Assembly (NCBI GenBank): GCA_019244055.1
Contig: JAFATG010000181.1
Coordinates: forward strand, 1-43,332
Direction of reading: 5' to 3'
DNA length: 43,332 bases
Source of the DNA: Acidobacteriaceae bacterium
GTDB taxonomy: Bacteria > Acidobacteriota > Terriglobia > Bryobacterales > Bryobacteraceae
Shown here: positions 15,501 through 23,514 of the stretch, piece by piece
Layout of the letters: each line of letters begins with the position of its first letter
Numbering within the stretch: the first letter of the stretch is position 1
The notes under the pieces: model-generated
Told to the model about the DNA's origin: nothing
The model's input: the letters and a program-made list of their open reading frames with translations, nothing else
Databases searched by the model: none
Made by a program: the position numbers and the translations under genes

Positions 15501-16483
15501 TCAGTAATCAGGAGTGCGACCCGGAACTATGCCCGCTCACTCGCTTTGCGCTAGGTGCTAGCAAGACCGATCTTGGCGAGGCAGGGTCGCCGACATACTC
15601 GCTTGGCGCACCCGGAGGGGGGATTCTAACAATTTTCCAGGTCGGATTCGAGGATCTGACGAATACGACTTCGGTAACAAGCGGCACCCTAACTCTGTTC
15701 TACTGGAACGAATTGAGTCAGCCCAGCCAGTTTAGTCTAGCTGCCGAAATGGACGCGTTCACAACCACAGTGACGCTCTCGCAGACTGGGCCGGCTACAG
15801 CGGGAGCGGTCATCCAGATTGGAAGTGAGTTGATGACGGTTGTGTCATCAGATCAAAACGCCGATACGTACACTGTGGTACGCGGCGCTCTGGAGTCACT
15901 TGCGACAGCGCATTCTGCTAGCGATACCGTGTTGCACTTGTCGAGCACTGTCGCCGTTGTCCCGTTCGCCCCAGGTTTCTTTGAGAACAAGGCCTCGGGT
16001 AATTTCCTTCATACGATGAACCTCCCTGACGTACGCATCTGTGCAAGCGAGTTCTTTGTAACAAACGCGCTAGGGACGAGTCAGGCAACTCAGCAATGCT
16101 ACACCGGAGACCCGGACGGCGGCCTCAGAACCCTTTCCGGAGGACAGTTCTCGATGCAGGTCGCGGGGTACTTGGCAACTCAAACGGATGCAGCTCCCCC
16201 TTTGATGGTGGAAGCTTCGCATGCGGTCAGAGACATCAGGGCAACCGTCACTCAGGCGCCTAGTGGGTGTGACGCGGTGGTCACGGTTGAGCAGGACGGT
16301 GGGGCCTATTGCTCGTTAACGATACCGTCCGACTCGACGCATTCCAATGTGATCGATGGAGCGAGCCTGCCCTATCTCCGAGAAGGATCCGCCCTTACTA
16401 TGGACATCGCTCTGCAAATAAATACGGGAGATGCCAATTCATTTTTCCCCGGGAGAGAGTTGACACTGACGATCCGCTTGTAG
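12542..16483 (+). CDS. Large tail hub/host-specificity protein
   Basis: A 1313-residue protein and the largest gene of the module. Residues about 1-260 resemble DUF2163-type hub proteins (gene transfer agent ORF13): a beta-rich start, then a cysteine cluster with CPWNFP (C155), CGY and CDKSRTQC, and RFGGFEFVP. Residues about 290-700 resemble gpJ-like tail-tip proteins (NNPAWVILDVLRRCGW; VEFQDESNEYQ). Residues about 760-865 are a fibronectin-like module (YAVSAVDSAGDEG); later segments include GAVIQIGSELMTVV with YTVVRGAL, a beta-module common in phage structural proteins. It thus appears to merge functions split over several genes elsewhere. No lytic peptidase motif is seen. It ends 52 bases before the symporter gene. 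Confidence 0.8.
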   Translation: MGTINSIKQLAEADTPLLFFNCILPSGDPEFWCTHATQFNGNQYAARILKYDLFDLQLSADDAMDGISQLSLTLANADSALSQLNSVIGFKGSQLTVYFAFADLTTGSITTESTVLFRGVASDPDEITEDSLALSFTNKLALQRIPLPEVRVQRACPWNFPTSAVQRLEASSGGTQGKYSRFYRCGYSADVAGGVGNLNGGQPYTACDKSRTQCLQRGMFSSDENSNVTRRFGGFEFVPSAILVRTAGDKTSHLSPLLDSSATYNDPVPIVYGTGWLKAPIVFGRNDGNLTHLEALLGMGTVGSVLKVVVNDVEIPLAVQGQDMTTTGWYTVVTNGGRTGNFNLDFSDANGNPLGDPNGSISVLSVVVPNRISSGKSLPNIEVLLRGMQLDSYNADSTFQQTSYTNNPAWVILDVLRRCGWALSDLNLASFATSAAFCQELINTTDLNGNPLQVPRYECNLVLTKRQSAAVVLRGIRVASSLMLRYGSTGLLELVPETTLSAQQPSLPDGSNSTEPLNDGWPAYEFSDASGPFSGIVRNLNGTSTVRLISRSISETSNRLSVEFQDESNEYQQDSLSLADSDDSALIGYEISSQSTALGIANFSQATRVLLRQLGKSTGGNVFIEFQTSFRALKVRPGDIIAFTYAKEGFLRVPFRVTKLSPSMNYQLVTVLTQIHKDDWYSDNPTVLGGAGRQPATQVGTPRPLIGTVAHNDASGALEFFDFGIQENIEAWSTGAATDTISVAFTQPAKPTATSPSVPLLSLAPTFSTTGGTIAGGSTFYYAVSAVDSAGDEGPLSFTVPVLVPEGTNTNSVSITGLSFPSVTGTFHVYRGVSPQMLYRIASNVPLATSYTDTGLSPEPVGPPDPAFDHANFYYRYEYAGPFSATLSSPNTIGSADMGASARAYIGMAVRIIEGTGRGQERTIVVNDATTLTVNLPWSTMPDLTSIFVISEASWRFGAVSVSSPAQFEVGYSAGTVVQVSGRSANVSNQECDPELCPLTRFALGASKTDLGEAGSPTYSLGAPGGGILTIFQVGFEDLTNTTSVTSGTLTLFYWNELSQPSQFSLAAEMDAFTTTVTLSQTGPATAGAVIQIGSELMTVVSSDQNADTYTVVRGALESLATAHSASDTVLHLSSTVAVVPFAPGFFENKASGNFLHTMNLPDVRICASEFFVTNALGTSQATQQCYTGDPDGGLRTLSGGQFSMQVAGYLATQTDAAPPLMVEASHAVRDIRATVTQAPSGCDAVVTVEQDGGAYCSLTIPSDSTHSNVIDGASLPYLREGSALTMDIALQINTGDANSFFPGRELTLTIRL

Positions 16484-16535
16484 GTCATGTGTTTCGGCGA
16501 CTGCTACCAGGAGCCCACCCAGATAATATGGTCGG

Positions 16536-17957
16536 TTGATCTACATCACAACCCTCGCTTCAGTCATTCTTCTGCTCTGTGGCATTACTGCATACAAAGC
16601 GAGACAAGTACGAAGTAAAGTCGACTTTCTCGTTGCGGGTAGAACCCTGAGCTGGCCGGTTTTGGTCTTCACGCTACTCTCATCTTGGATTGGGGCGGGA
16701 AGCTTGCTTGCCGGAGCTGAGAACGCATACAAGAATGGCTTTGTCGCTCTTTGGCAGCCGCTAGGAGGCTGGCTGGGACTTGTGCTCATAGCACTCATTG
16801 CGGGCCGCGTGCGTCACCTTGCGCAGTTCACAATCCCCGATCTTCTGGAAGCTCGCTATAACTCGACCGCTCGCGTCCTGGCAACGGTCGCGATCGTCAT
16901 TTCGTACACAATCATTACCAGCTATCAATTCATCGGTGGAGGTGACATTCTGCACCTCATTTTTCCGGAGCTTGCTCGCCGAACCGGACTGTACATCATG
17001 GCAGGATTTGTGATTTTCTTCACAGCTGGAGCGGGAATGGCTTCCATCGCGTATTTGGATTTAGTGATTGGATCAATGGTCACCTTGACCGTGATTGTTG
17101 CTGTCCCGATTCTCCTGTTCCGTGTCGGCGGATGGGCGACGGTGATTCACGCCCTCCCCGCAACTCACTTTGAAGTGCTTGGAAACTACAGTTTCGCCGG
17201 CGCTTTAGCTTTGGCGTTGCCGACTCTACTGCTGCTAGTCGGCAATCAAGGTATGTATCAGAAATTTTTCTCGGCCCGTTCTGAAAGTGATGCGCGAAAA
17301 TCGGTGATCGGCTGGATCATCGGGACGGTCACGTTGGAGACTCTGTTAGTTGCGGTTGCAGTGATTGCGAGCGCGAAGCTTCGGACGGACAGGCCGCGCG
17401 AGATTATCCCACTCACAGCGAGAGAAGCCCTGCCGCCGCTGCTCGGCGCGATTTTGCTGGGTGGGGTTTTCGCAAAAGTGGTTTCGACAGCAAATAATTA
17501 TCTCTTCTCTCCTGCAACGAACCTCATTCACGACGTATACGAGCGATTTATTGACAAAAATGCTAGCCAACGCCGGATACTAATCGTCTCGCGCTTGCTC
17601 GTCATTGTGCTCGGCCTATTCGCAGTGTTGCAGGCTACCCAGTTTGAATCGGTTCTGAAAGCTTCTCTTTACGCGTACACAGTGTACGGAGCGGCTGTCA
17701 CTCCTGCCGTAATGGCAGTTTTCTTCTGGCGCCGAACCACGACAGCGGCAGCTATCAGTTCGATTCTCTTGGGCACCGTTGTAACAGTGGTCTGGGAAAT
17801 GATCCAGCAGCACGGGCCGGCAACGCTTCAGGGCAAAATCGCAAGCATCGATGCGGTTTATCCAGCTTTGCTAACTTCGGTTGCAAGTCTGATTCTCGTC
17901 AGCTTGGCCACGACAGCCCCGGCGGCCGCCAAACTGAAGCAATTCGAGAGCGCATAA
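16536..17957 (+). CDS. Sodium/solute symporter family transporter
   Basis: A 473-residue polytopic protein of the SSS family, which uses the sodium gradient to import organic solutes. Seen: SSWIGAGSLLAGAENAYKNG and PLGGWLGLVLIAL near the N-terminus, TIPDLLEARYN, and a later YTVYGAAVTPAVMAVFFWRR; about 13 hydrophobic segments are visible. The start is a TTG; an ATG seven bases upstream is out of frame and runs into a stop. No strong Shine-Dalgarno sequence is close. It is followed after 12 bases by an M24 peptidase, suggesting uptake and cleavage of a proline-containing or related amide substrate. The substrate cannot be read from sequence. Confidence 0.88.
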   Translation: MIYITTLASVILLLCGITAYKARQVRSKVDFLVAGRTLSWPVLVFTLLSSWIGAGSLLAGAENAYKNGFVALWQPLGGWLGLVLIALIAGRVRHLAQFTIPDLLEARYNSTARVLATVAIVISYTIITSYQFIGGGDILHLIFPELARRTGLYIMAGFVIFFTAGAGMASIAYLDLVIGSMVTLTVIVAVPILLFRVGGWATVIHALPATHFEVLGNYSFAGALALALPTLLLLVGNQGMYQKFFSARSESDARKSVIGWIIGTVTLETLLVAVAVIASAKLRTDRPREIIPLTAREALPPLLGAILLGGVFAKVVSTANNYLFSPATNLIHDVYERFIDKNASQRRILIVSRLLVIVLGLFAVLQATQFESVLKASLYAYTVYGAAVTPAVMAVFFWRRTTTAAAISSILLGTVVTVVWEMIQQHGPATLQGKIASIDAVYPALLTSVASLILVSLATTAPAAAKLKQFESA

Positions 17958-17969
17958 AATGCAACTTGA

Positions 17970-19139
17970 ATGACTATTGCGACCATTCAAGAGGCCTTGC
18001 GCGATGCCCGGCTTGATGGCTGGCTTTTTTTCGATCACCACCGGCGAGATCCGCTTGCGTACCGAATTTTAAACATTCCAGACGCACCAGAGCCGACCCG
18101 CCGCTGGTATTACTTCGTGCCGAGCAGAGGCGAGCCCCGCAAGCTGGTCCATCGGATCGAGAGTGGAATGCTCGATGGCCTCCCTGGCACGACGCAACAG
18201 TATTCGAGCTGGGCCGATCAACAAGAGAAGCTGCAAAAGATTATCGTCGGCTATTCAAAGGTCGCGATGCAGTATTCTCCGAAATGCGCAATCCCCTACG
18301 TATCGCTGGTTGATGGCGGAACGATCGAACTGGTTCGGAACGCCGGAGTAGAAATTGTGAGCTCGGCGGACTTGATCCAGCTTTTTGAAGCTCGCTGGAG
18401 CGAAGAGCAGTTCTGTCAACATACGCAAGCCGGTCAGTTGGTCGACGCCGTGCGACGCGAGGCGTTTCAGTTAATCGGCGAGCGGCTTCGCGGTGGAATA
18501 GAACTTTCGGAATTTGAGGTTCAGCAATTCATTCGCAGGAAGTTCGCGGAAATGGGCTTGCAGACGAATCACGGACCAATCGTTGCCGTGAACGCGAACG
18601 CGTCGGACCCGCACTACGAGCCATCTCAGGCGAGGTCTTCCCCGATCAATCGGGGAGCCGTTGTCTTGATTGATCTCTGGGCCAAACTCGACCATCCTCA
18701 CGCCGTCTACTACGACGTTACGTGGACCGGGTTCACCGGGGCTGTGGTGCCGGACAATGTGCAGAACGTCTTTGCTGTGGTGAGAGACGCCCGCAAAACC
18801 GGTTCCACCTTCGTCATTGATGCGATTGCGAAGGGGCAAGACATCGCAGGTTACCAGGTCGATGATGTCGTGCGCGGCCACATAGCCGGTAAAGGCCTTG
18901 CCGATTTCTTTTTCCATCGAACCGGCCATAGCATCGGAACCGATGTCCACGGAACCGGCGCCAACATGGATAATCTGGAATCGCACGACGTCCGCCGCAT
19001 CATTGAAAGTACCTGTTTCTCCATTGAACCAGGGGTTTACCTTCCGGAATTCGGTATCCGTTCCGAGGTCAATGTCTATGTAGGCAAAGGGTTTGCCCGG
19101 GTCACGGGAGAAGAGCAGGAAGAATTAGTTCGAATCTGA
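17970..19139 (+). CDS. M24-family metallopeptidase (Xaa-Pro peptidase-like)
   Basis: A 389-residue protein with the two-domain layout of prolidase/creatinase enzymes: an N-terminal creatinase-like domain (residues 1 to about 150) and a C-terminal pita-bread catalytic domain. All five metal ligands are visible: Asp in VLIDLWAKL, Asp in YYDVTWTG, His in HRTGHSIG, Glu in FSIEPGVY and Glu in IRSEVNVY. It lacks a signal peptide, so it acts in the cytoplasm. Close spacing to the symporter gene suggests joint expression. Whether it removes residues before proline or acts on another amide is not decidable here. Confidence 0.88.
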   Translation: MTIATIQEALRDARLDGWLFFDHHRRDPLAYRILNIPDAPEPTRRWYYFVPSRGEPRKLVHRIESGMLDGLPGTTQQYSSWADQQEKLQKIIVGYSKVAMQYSPKCAIPYVSLVDGGTIELVRNAGVEIVSSADLIQLFEARWSEEQFCQHTQAGQLVDAVRREAFQLIGERLRGGIELSEFEVQQFIRRKFAEMGLQTNHGPIVAVNANASDPHYEPSQARSSPINRGAVVLIDLWAKLDHPHAVYYDVTWTGFTGAVVPDNVQNVFAVVRDARKTGSTFVIDAIAKGQDIAGYQVDDVVRGHIAGKGLADFFFHRTGHSIGTDVHGTGANMDNLESHDVRRIIESTCFSIEPGVYLPEFGIRSEVNVYVGKGFARVTGEEQEELVRI

Positions 19140-19216
19140 AACCCCGCTCTGGCGCCGAATACAGCGCATAAGTAATTTCGATTGATGGGCGGCGCCATAG
19201 CAGTTTACAGTTTGGT

Positions 19217-19969
19217 ATGGGTACTGCGAGTCAACTGGAGCCGCCTACCTCTTTGGTCGGCATTCTACACCGGATCAGCAACATAGTCAGCTCAGAGCTC
19301 TCGCTTGATGAAATGCTCGGAGAGATAGTTGGGCTCACCGTTCAGGTGACCGTGTGCGACGCTTGCCTAGTGTACCTGATCGAACGCGAACTGAACGAAG
19401 TCGTACTTCGGGCATCGCAGGTCCCGCATCAAGGCGACCTTGGCAACATTCGATTGAAGGTCGGCGAAGGCATTACCGGATGGGTCGTTGAGCATCATTC
19501 AGTCGTTGCGCTGCCGGAAAATGCGTCTCTAGATCGCCGGTTCAAACGCTTTCAAGGACTGATAGAGGACACCTATCAGGCGTTCCTTTCGGTTCCGCTG
19601 GTCAGCGGCGGTGACGTGATCGGGGTAATCAATGTTCACCATCGCGAGCCGCATCACCATACGCCCGATGAAATATCTTTGCTAACGTTTATCGGCGAAC
19701 AGATGGGCGGCGCCATCACGAAATCATTTCTCGCCGAAGAAAACGCTCGTCTGCATGAAGAAACTGCCGAGATGCGCCGCCAATTGGAAACGCGTAAGAT
19801 CGTGGAGCGCGCGAAAGGCATTCTTCAGCATCGTCACAATGTGACCGAAGAGGAAGCCTACCTTCGGCTACGAAACGAGAGCAGACGGCTGCGGCGCCCA
19901 ATGAGAGAACTGGCCGAAGCGATTATCCTCTCGGAAGACCTCAGCCGCAAAAGCGAACGGCTCCAATAA
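19217..19969 (+). CDS. GAF-ANTAR RNA-binding antiterminator
   Basis: A 250-residue regulator. Residues about 15-170 form a GAF sensor (VGEGITGWVVEHHSVVALP; SVPLVSGGDVIGVINVHH). A short coiled coil follows (ENARLHEETAEMRRQLETRK), then an ANTAR domain from about residue 190 with the hallmark IVERAKGILQHRHNVTEEEA. ANTAR domains bind paired hairpins in nascent mRNA and stop premature transcription termination. No receiver domain or kinase is adjacent, so the signal must reach the GAF domain directly. The ligand and target RNA are unknown. Confidence 0.9.
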   Translation: MGTASQLEPPTSLVGILHRISNIVSSELSLDEMLGEIVGLTVQVTVCDACLVYLIERELNEVVLRASQVPHQGDLGNIRLKVGEGITGWVVEHHSVVALPENASLDRRFKRFQGLIEDTYQAFLSVPLVSGGDVIGVINVHHREPHHHTPDEISLLTFIGEQMGGAITKSFLAEENARLHEETAEMRRQLETRKIVERAKGILQHRHNVTEEEAYLRLRNESRRLRRPMRELAEAIILSEDLSRKSERLQ

Positions 19970-19994
19970 CGTCTGCAAAACGCTAGAATTGTAA

Positions 19995-20996
19995 TTGCAG
20001 CCGCGGTTCCGACCCCTTTTACAGAATCCTCATCTGCTCACAATTGCGGGCAATTTCTGGCCCCGGCTCATCGACGAGCGCCGTTTCCCGAGCGTTCGCA
20101 CGCCCTACAGGATCGACAGCAAAACAACGATCGTTGCATTCGAGCACCAACCACCTGATGGCGCTCGGGGTCAGATTCTTTTTATACACGGCCTCGAAGG
20201 GTCCGCCGCTGCGGGTTACATCGCAAGTTTCGCGCAAGAGGCGCTTACGCGAGGTTTCGGAGTGCATCGTCTCAATTTGCGGACGTGCGGTGGAACGGAA
20301 GACCTGTGCGAAACAATGTATCACTCGGGACTAACAAGTGATACCCGGATAATAGCTGAGCGAATCTACGCACGCGACCGATCGCCGGTGTTTCTGATTG
20401 GCTTTTCTCTGGGCGGAAACGTTGTTCTCAAACTCGCAGGGGAACTCGGCGAAACTGACCTCTTGGCAGGTGTTGTCGCCGTCTCCACGCCCATTAATCT
20501 TGCTGCGTGCGTCAGGGCGATCGATAAACCGTCCAATCGGCTCTACGCGCGCCGCTTCCTGGGCCGTCTGCTCGACCGCGTGAGGGCGAAGAGCAGACTA
20601 TCGCCTCATCTTTATAGCGAGACTGCGCTCCGGGAGATTAAGACTATCTGGGAATTTGACGACCGCTTCACTGCGCCTCTTTTCGGTTTCGGATCTGCAG
20701 CAAACTATTACGCGACACAGTCTTCAGCAAATTTTTTGAACCAGATCCGCGTTCCAACGCTCGTTATCACGGCAAAGGACGATCCGATGGTTCCCTTCGA
20801 AATCTACAGTCATCCGGCTTTCCAAACGAACCCCGTTCTCGAGCTGCTGGCGCCTGATCATGGCGGGCATCTCGGCTTCCTGTCACGCAGCCGGCCGCGG
20901 TTCTGGGTTGATCGAGTTGCGATGGACTGGATCGAAGAGATGGTATCGCGCTCCGCGATTCAGGGAACAAACAGCGGGCAACTTGCGTCTGCCTAA
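19995..20996 (+). CDS. YheT-type alpha/beta hydrolase
   Basis: A 333-residue serine hydrolase starting at TTG (begins MQPRFRPLLQNPHLLT, the typical YheT start). Catalytic residues are visible: the oxyanion/HG region FIHGLEGSA, the nucleophile S138 in GFSLGGN, Asp in TAKDDPMVP and His in DHGGHLGF. Family members act on short esters, but their natural substrate is generally unclear. The gene ends eight bases before the first permease gene. No signal peptide is seen. Confidence 0.88.
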   Translation: MQPRFRPLLQNPHLLTIAGNFWPRLIDERRFPSVRTPYRIDSKTTIVAFEHQPPDGARGQILFIHGLEGSAAAGYIASFAQEALTRGFGVHRLNLRTCGGTEDLCETMYHSGLTSDTRIIAERIYARDRSPVFLIGFSLGGNVVLKLAGELGETDLLAGVVAVSTPINLAACVRAIDKPSNRLYARRFLGRLLDRVRAKSRLSPHLYSETALREIKTIWEFDDRFTAPLFGFGSAANYYATQSSANFLNQIRVPTLVITAKDDPMVPFEIYSHPAFQTNPVLELLAPDHGGHLGFLSRSRPRFWVDRVAMDWIEEMVSRSAIQGTNSGQLASA

Positions 20997-21004
20997 AGAA
21001 CCCG

Positions 21005-22267
21005 GTGCCAAGTCCCAAAAAATTCCGTCCAAGTGCGTCTTTCTGGGAAGCGGGTCGGATTGCCATCGATTCCCTGAATAAAAACAAACTGCGGAGCTTC
21101 CTCACGCTAGTGGGCATCATCCTGGCGACAACAACGCTTATATCAGTTACCGCGCTAATTCACGGGATGAATCTCTACATTGCGAACAAGGTCTCAAATA
21201 TGGGATCGGACGGCTTCCGAATCGTTCGGATGGCCTGGATTTCTACCCACGATCCGAAAAAGCTGATGATGATGAACAAGCGAAACCCTCAAATCAAACC
21301 ATCCGAATACAAGTTCATCAATCAGAATGCGACTCTGTTAAACGGAATTGCTATGATTTCGACCACCCCCGGTCGAATTTCCTTTCTTGGCCAGTCCACG
21401 GATAATACGGTTTCGATTCAGGGAATCACCGCCAATGTGCCGGCGCTCAACAATGTTCAGGTAGCTCAGGGGCGCGGATTGAGTGACGAAGAAGTTCGGC
21501 GACACGCGGCCGTGGCATTCATCGGCAACGATATTAATAAGCGGTTTTTCACGGACCGAGATCCAATCGGCAAAACCATTCAAATAGATGGCAAACCCTT
21601 CGAGGTCGTCGGTGTGGCAAAGAAACTAGGAAGCGTCTTCGGCCAGTCAGAAGACAACTTCGTGATGATACCGATAGACACATACTTCAAGACCTACGGC
21701 TCGCAAAAGGGCATCGCCTTGATCGCTAAAGCTGTAGATCAGCAGCACCTAAATCAGGCCGAGGATGAGGTGACGATGCTCCTCCGCGCCTTTCGGCATC
21801 TACGGCCCGGTCAGGAAGATAACTTCGGCATCGTTTCGTCAGATTCCTTTATCGATCTATGGCAGCGCTTGACGGCAGCCATCGCCGCCACAGCCGTCGG
21901 AATCGTGTCGGTTTTCATGGTCGTCGGTGGCATTGTCATTATGAACATCATGCTCGCTGCCGTCACCGAGCGGACGCACGAGATCGGGATACGAAAGTCA
22001 TTGGGAGCAAGGCGAAGCGACATTCTGAACCAATTTCTTGTCGAATCGTCGACGTTAGCAGCCACCGGGGGCCTGATTGGCGTGATCGCGGCTTGGGTCG
22101 TCGCATATGTAGTCAAGGTAGCCGCCTCGATACCGATGGCACTGCCGATTTATTCGGTCCTAATGGGCGTCGGGCTGTCGGCGATTGTCGGGTTGTTCTT
22201 TGGAATTTATCCCGCTCAGCGGGCTTCGAAGTTGAACCCAATCGAAGCGTTGAGATCGGAAACATAG
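21005..22267 (+). CDS. MacB/FtsX-type ABC transporter permease, first of a pair
   Basis: A 420-residue protein starting at GTG. The N-terminal membrane helix is preceded by AIDSLNKNKLRSFLTLVGII, the usual MacB_PCD start, followed by a large periplasmic domain (residues about 60-290) and three C-terminal helices of the FtsX domain (GIVSVFMVVGGIVIMNIMLA; TERTHEIGIRKSLGARR). These permeases transmit ATP-driven movement to periplasmic partners rather than moving substrate through the membrane. No ATPase gene is adjacent. The stop is two bases before the start of a homologous permease. Confidence 0.88.
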   Translation: MPSPKKFRPSASFWEAGRIAIDSLNKNKLRSFLTLVGIILATTTLISVTALIHGMNLYIANKVSNMGSDGFRIVRMAWISTHDPKKLMMMNKRNPQIKPSEYKFINQNATLLNGIAMISTTPGRISFLGQSTDNTVSIQGITANVPALNNVQVAQGRGLSDEEVRRHAAVAFIGNDINKRFFTDRDPIGKTIQIDGKPFEVVGVAKKLGSVFGQSEDNFVMIPIDTYFKTYGSQKGIALIAKAVDQQHLNQAEDEVTMLLRAFRHLRPGQEDNFGIVSSDSFIDLWQRLTAAIAATAVGIVSVFMVVGGIVIMNIMLAAVTERTHEIGIRKSLGARRSDILNQFLVESSTLAATGGLIGVIAAWVVAYVVKVAASIPMALPIYSVLMGVGLSAIVGLFFGIYPAQRASKLNPIEALRSET

Positions 22268-22269
22268 AG

Positions 22270-23505
22270 ATGAACTGGCTAGCTTTTGCCAATGCCGTCG
22301 CTCTGGCAATCTCAACCATTCGAGCGCACAAGATGCGTGCGGTGCTCACTGTGCTTGGTGTGGTTATGGGAACCGGAACCATCATTGGTGTCGGTGCGAT
22401 CCTGACCGGCTTTGATTCTTCGATCACCGCTGTTCTTAATAGTTTCGGGCCCAATTCAATCATCGTTTTCAAGTTTCCGGCAGGTTTTCATGCGCCCCCG
22501 ACTGCTGAAGAACGAACGCGCAAAGACATCACGTATTCGGAAGCGGTAGACATCAGAAACAAATGCGAAGTCTGCGATGAAGTTTCACCGCTTCTGTTTG
22601 TCGATAATGGATTGCTCTCGGCTAAGTACAAAGGCAATGACATATATGGCATAGACCTCATGGGAGTGGAAGAGGCCTACGGGCGGGAAGGACAGGTGGA
22701 TATTCACTCCGGTCGATTCCTTACGGACGAGGAAAACCGCCAGAGAGCCGCTGTTGCCGTCCTAGGCGCGGACGTAGCCAAGAGCCTGTATGCGAATGTG
22801 GATCCGATCGGAAAACCAGTCACGGTTAATGGTCATGAGTATGAAGTGATCGGGACCATGAACCGGCCGGCGGCATCGTTTTTCGGTCAGGACGACATGC
22901 GCGTTCTGCTGCCATATTGGACGCTGCAGAAGAATTACCCCGCTTTCAAAGACATGGCCATCGTGGCCAATGCTGTGGATGGTCAACTGCCTCGTGCTCT
23001 CGATGAAGTGCGGACAATTTTGCGTATTGACCGTCGTGTGCCACTTAAGAAACCGGATGATTTTGCCCTCTCTACCGCGGAGCAGATGGTCAGCGATTTT
23101 CGCGAAATTACCTCCATGGTGGCCATCGTCATGGTGGCCCTAAGCTCGGTCGGTCTCCTCGTGGGGGGAATTGGGGTCATGAATATCATGCTCGTCTCGG
23201 TCACGGAACGAACCAAGGAAATTGGCGTTCGGAAAGCGATCGGGGCGAAAAAATCCGATATCATCCTTCAGTTCTTGTCGGAAGCTGTCGTCCTGACCGG
23301 TATGGGGGGCATTGCCGGCATCATCTTCGGTTGGTTGATCGCTGTTATCAGCCGTCTGATTTTCCCTTCTCTGCCAACCACGGTTCCACTCTGGGCGGCA
23401 GCGCTGGGCTTGTTCGTTTCAGCCGGAACGGGTCTGTTTTTCGGCATTTGGCCGGCCAGCAAGGCTGCCCGTCTCGATCCAGTGGAAGCTTTGCGTTATG
23501 AATAG
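22270..23505 (+). CDS. MacB/FtsX-type ABC transporter permease, second of a pair
   Basis: A 411-residue homolog of the preceding gene. I use the ATG at 22270 (MNWLAFANAVALAISTIRAH) because the family begins with this pre-helix segment; the frame is open further upstream but only antisense-free overlap with the first permease. It has the same plan: one N-terminal helix, periplasmic domain, and three C-terminal helices with GGIGVMNIMLVSVTERTKEI and VRKAIGAKKSDI. The pair probably forms a heterodimer needing an ATPase encoded elsewhere. It converges on glcF with a nine-base gap. Confidence 0.88.
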   Translation: MNWLAFANAVALAISTIRAHKMRAVLTVLGVVMGTGTIIGVGAILTGFDSSITAVLNSFGPNSIIVFKFPAGFHAPPTAEERTRKDITYSEAVDIRNKCEVCDEVSPLLFVDNGLLSAKYKGNDIYGIDLMGVEEAYGREGQVDIHSGRFLTDEENRQRAAVAVLGADVAKSLYANVDPIGKPVTVNGHEYEVIGTMNRPAASFFGQDDMRVLLPYWTLQKNYPAFKDMAIVANAVDGQLPRALDEVRTILRIDRRVPLKKPDDFALSTAEQMVSDFREITSMVAIVMVALSSVGLLVGGIGVMNIMLVSVTERTKEIGVRKAIGAKKSDIILQFLSEAVVLTGMGGIAGIIFGWLIAVISRLIFPSLPTTVPLWAAALGLFVSAGTGLFFGIWPASKAARLDPVEALRYE

Positions 23506-23514
23506 GCGCGGATG

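Noticed and set aside
2680-16560. Direct repeats flanking the particle module as attachment sites
   Set aside because: I compared the gaps 2680-2855 and 16484-16535 by eye and found no shared stretch; a computed search with wider flanks would be needed.
16489-16620. 43-codon frame beginning MCFGDCYQEP after the hub gene
   Set aside because: It overlaps the symporter start in another frame, has no ribosome binding site and no recognisable features beyond the first residues.
21859-22269. Upstream extension of the second permease into the first permease gene
   Set aside because: The added residues are the out-of-frame shadow of the first permease; the family start MNWLAFANAV is at 22270.
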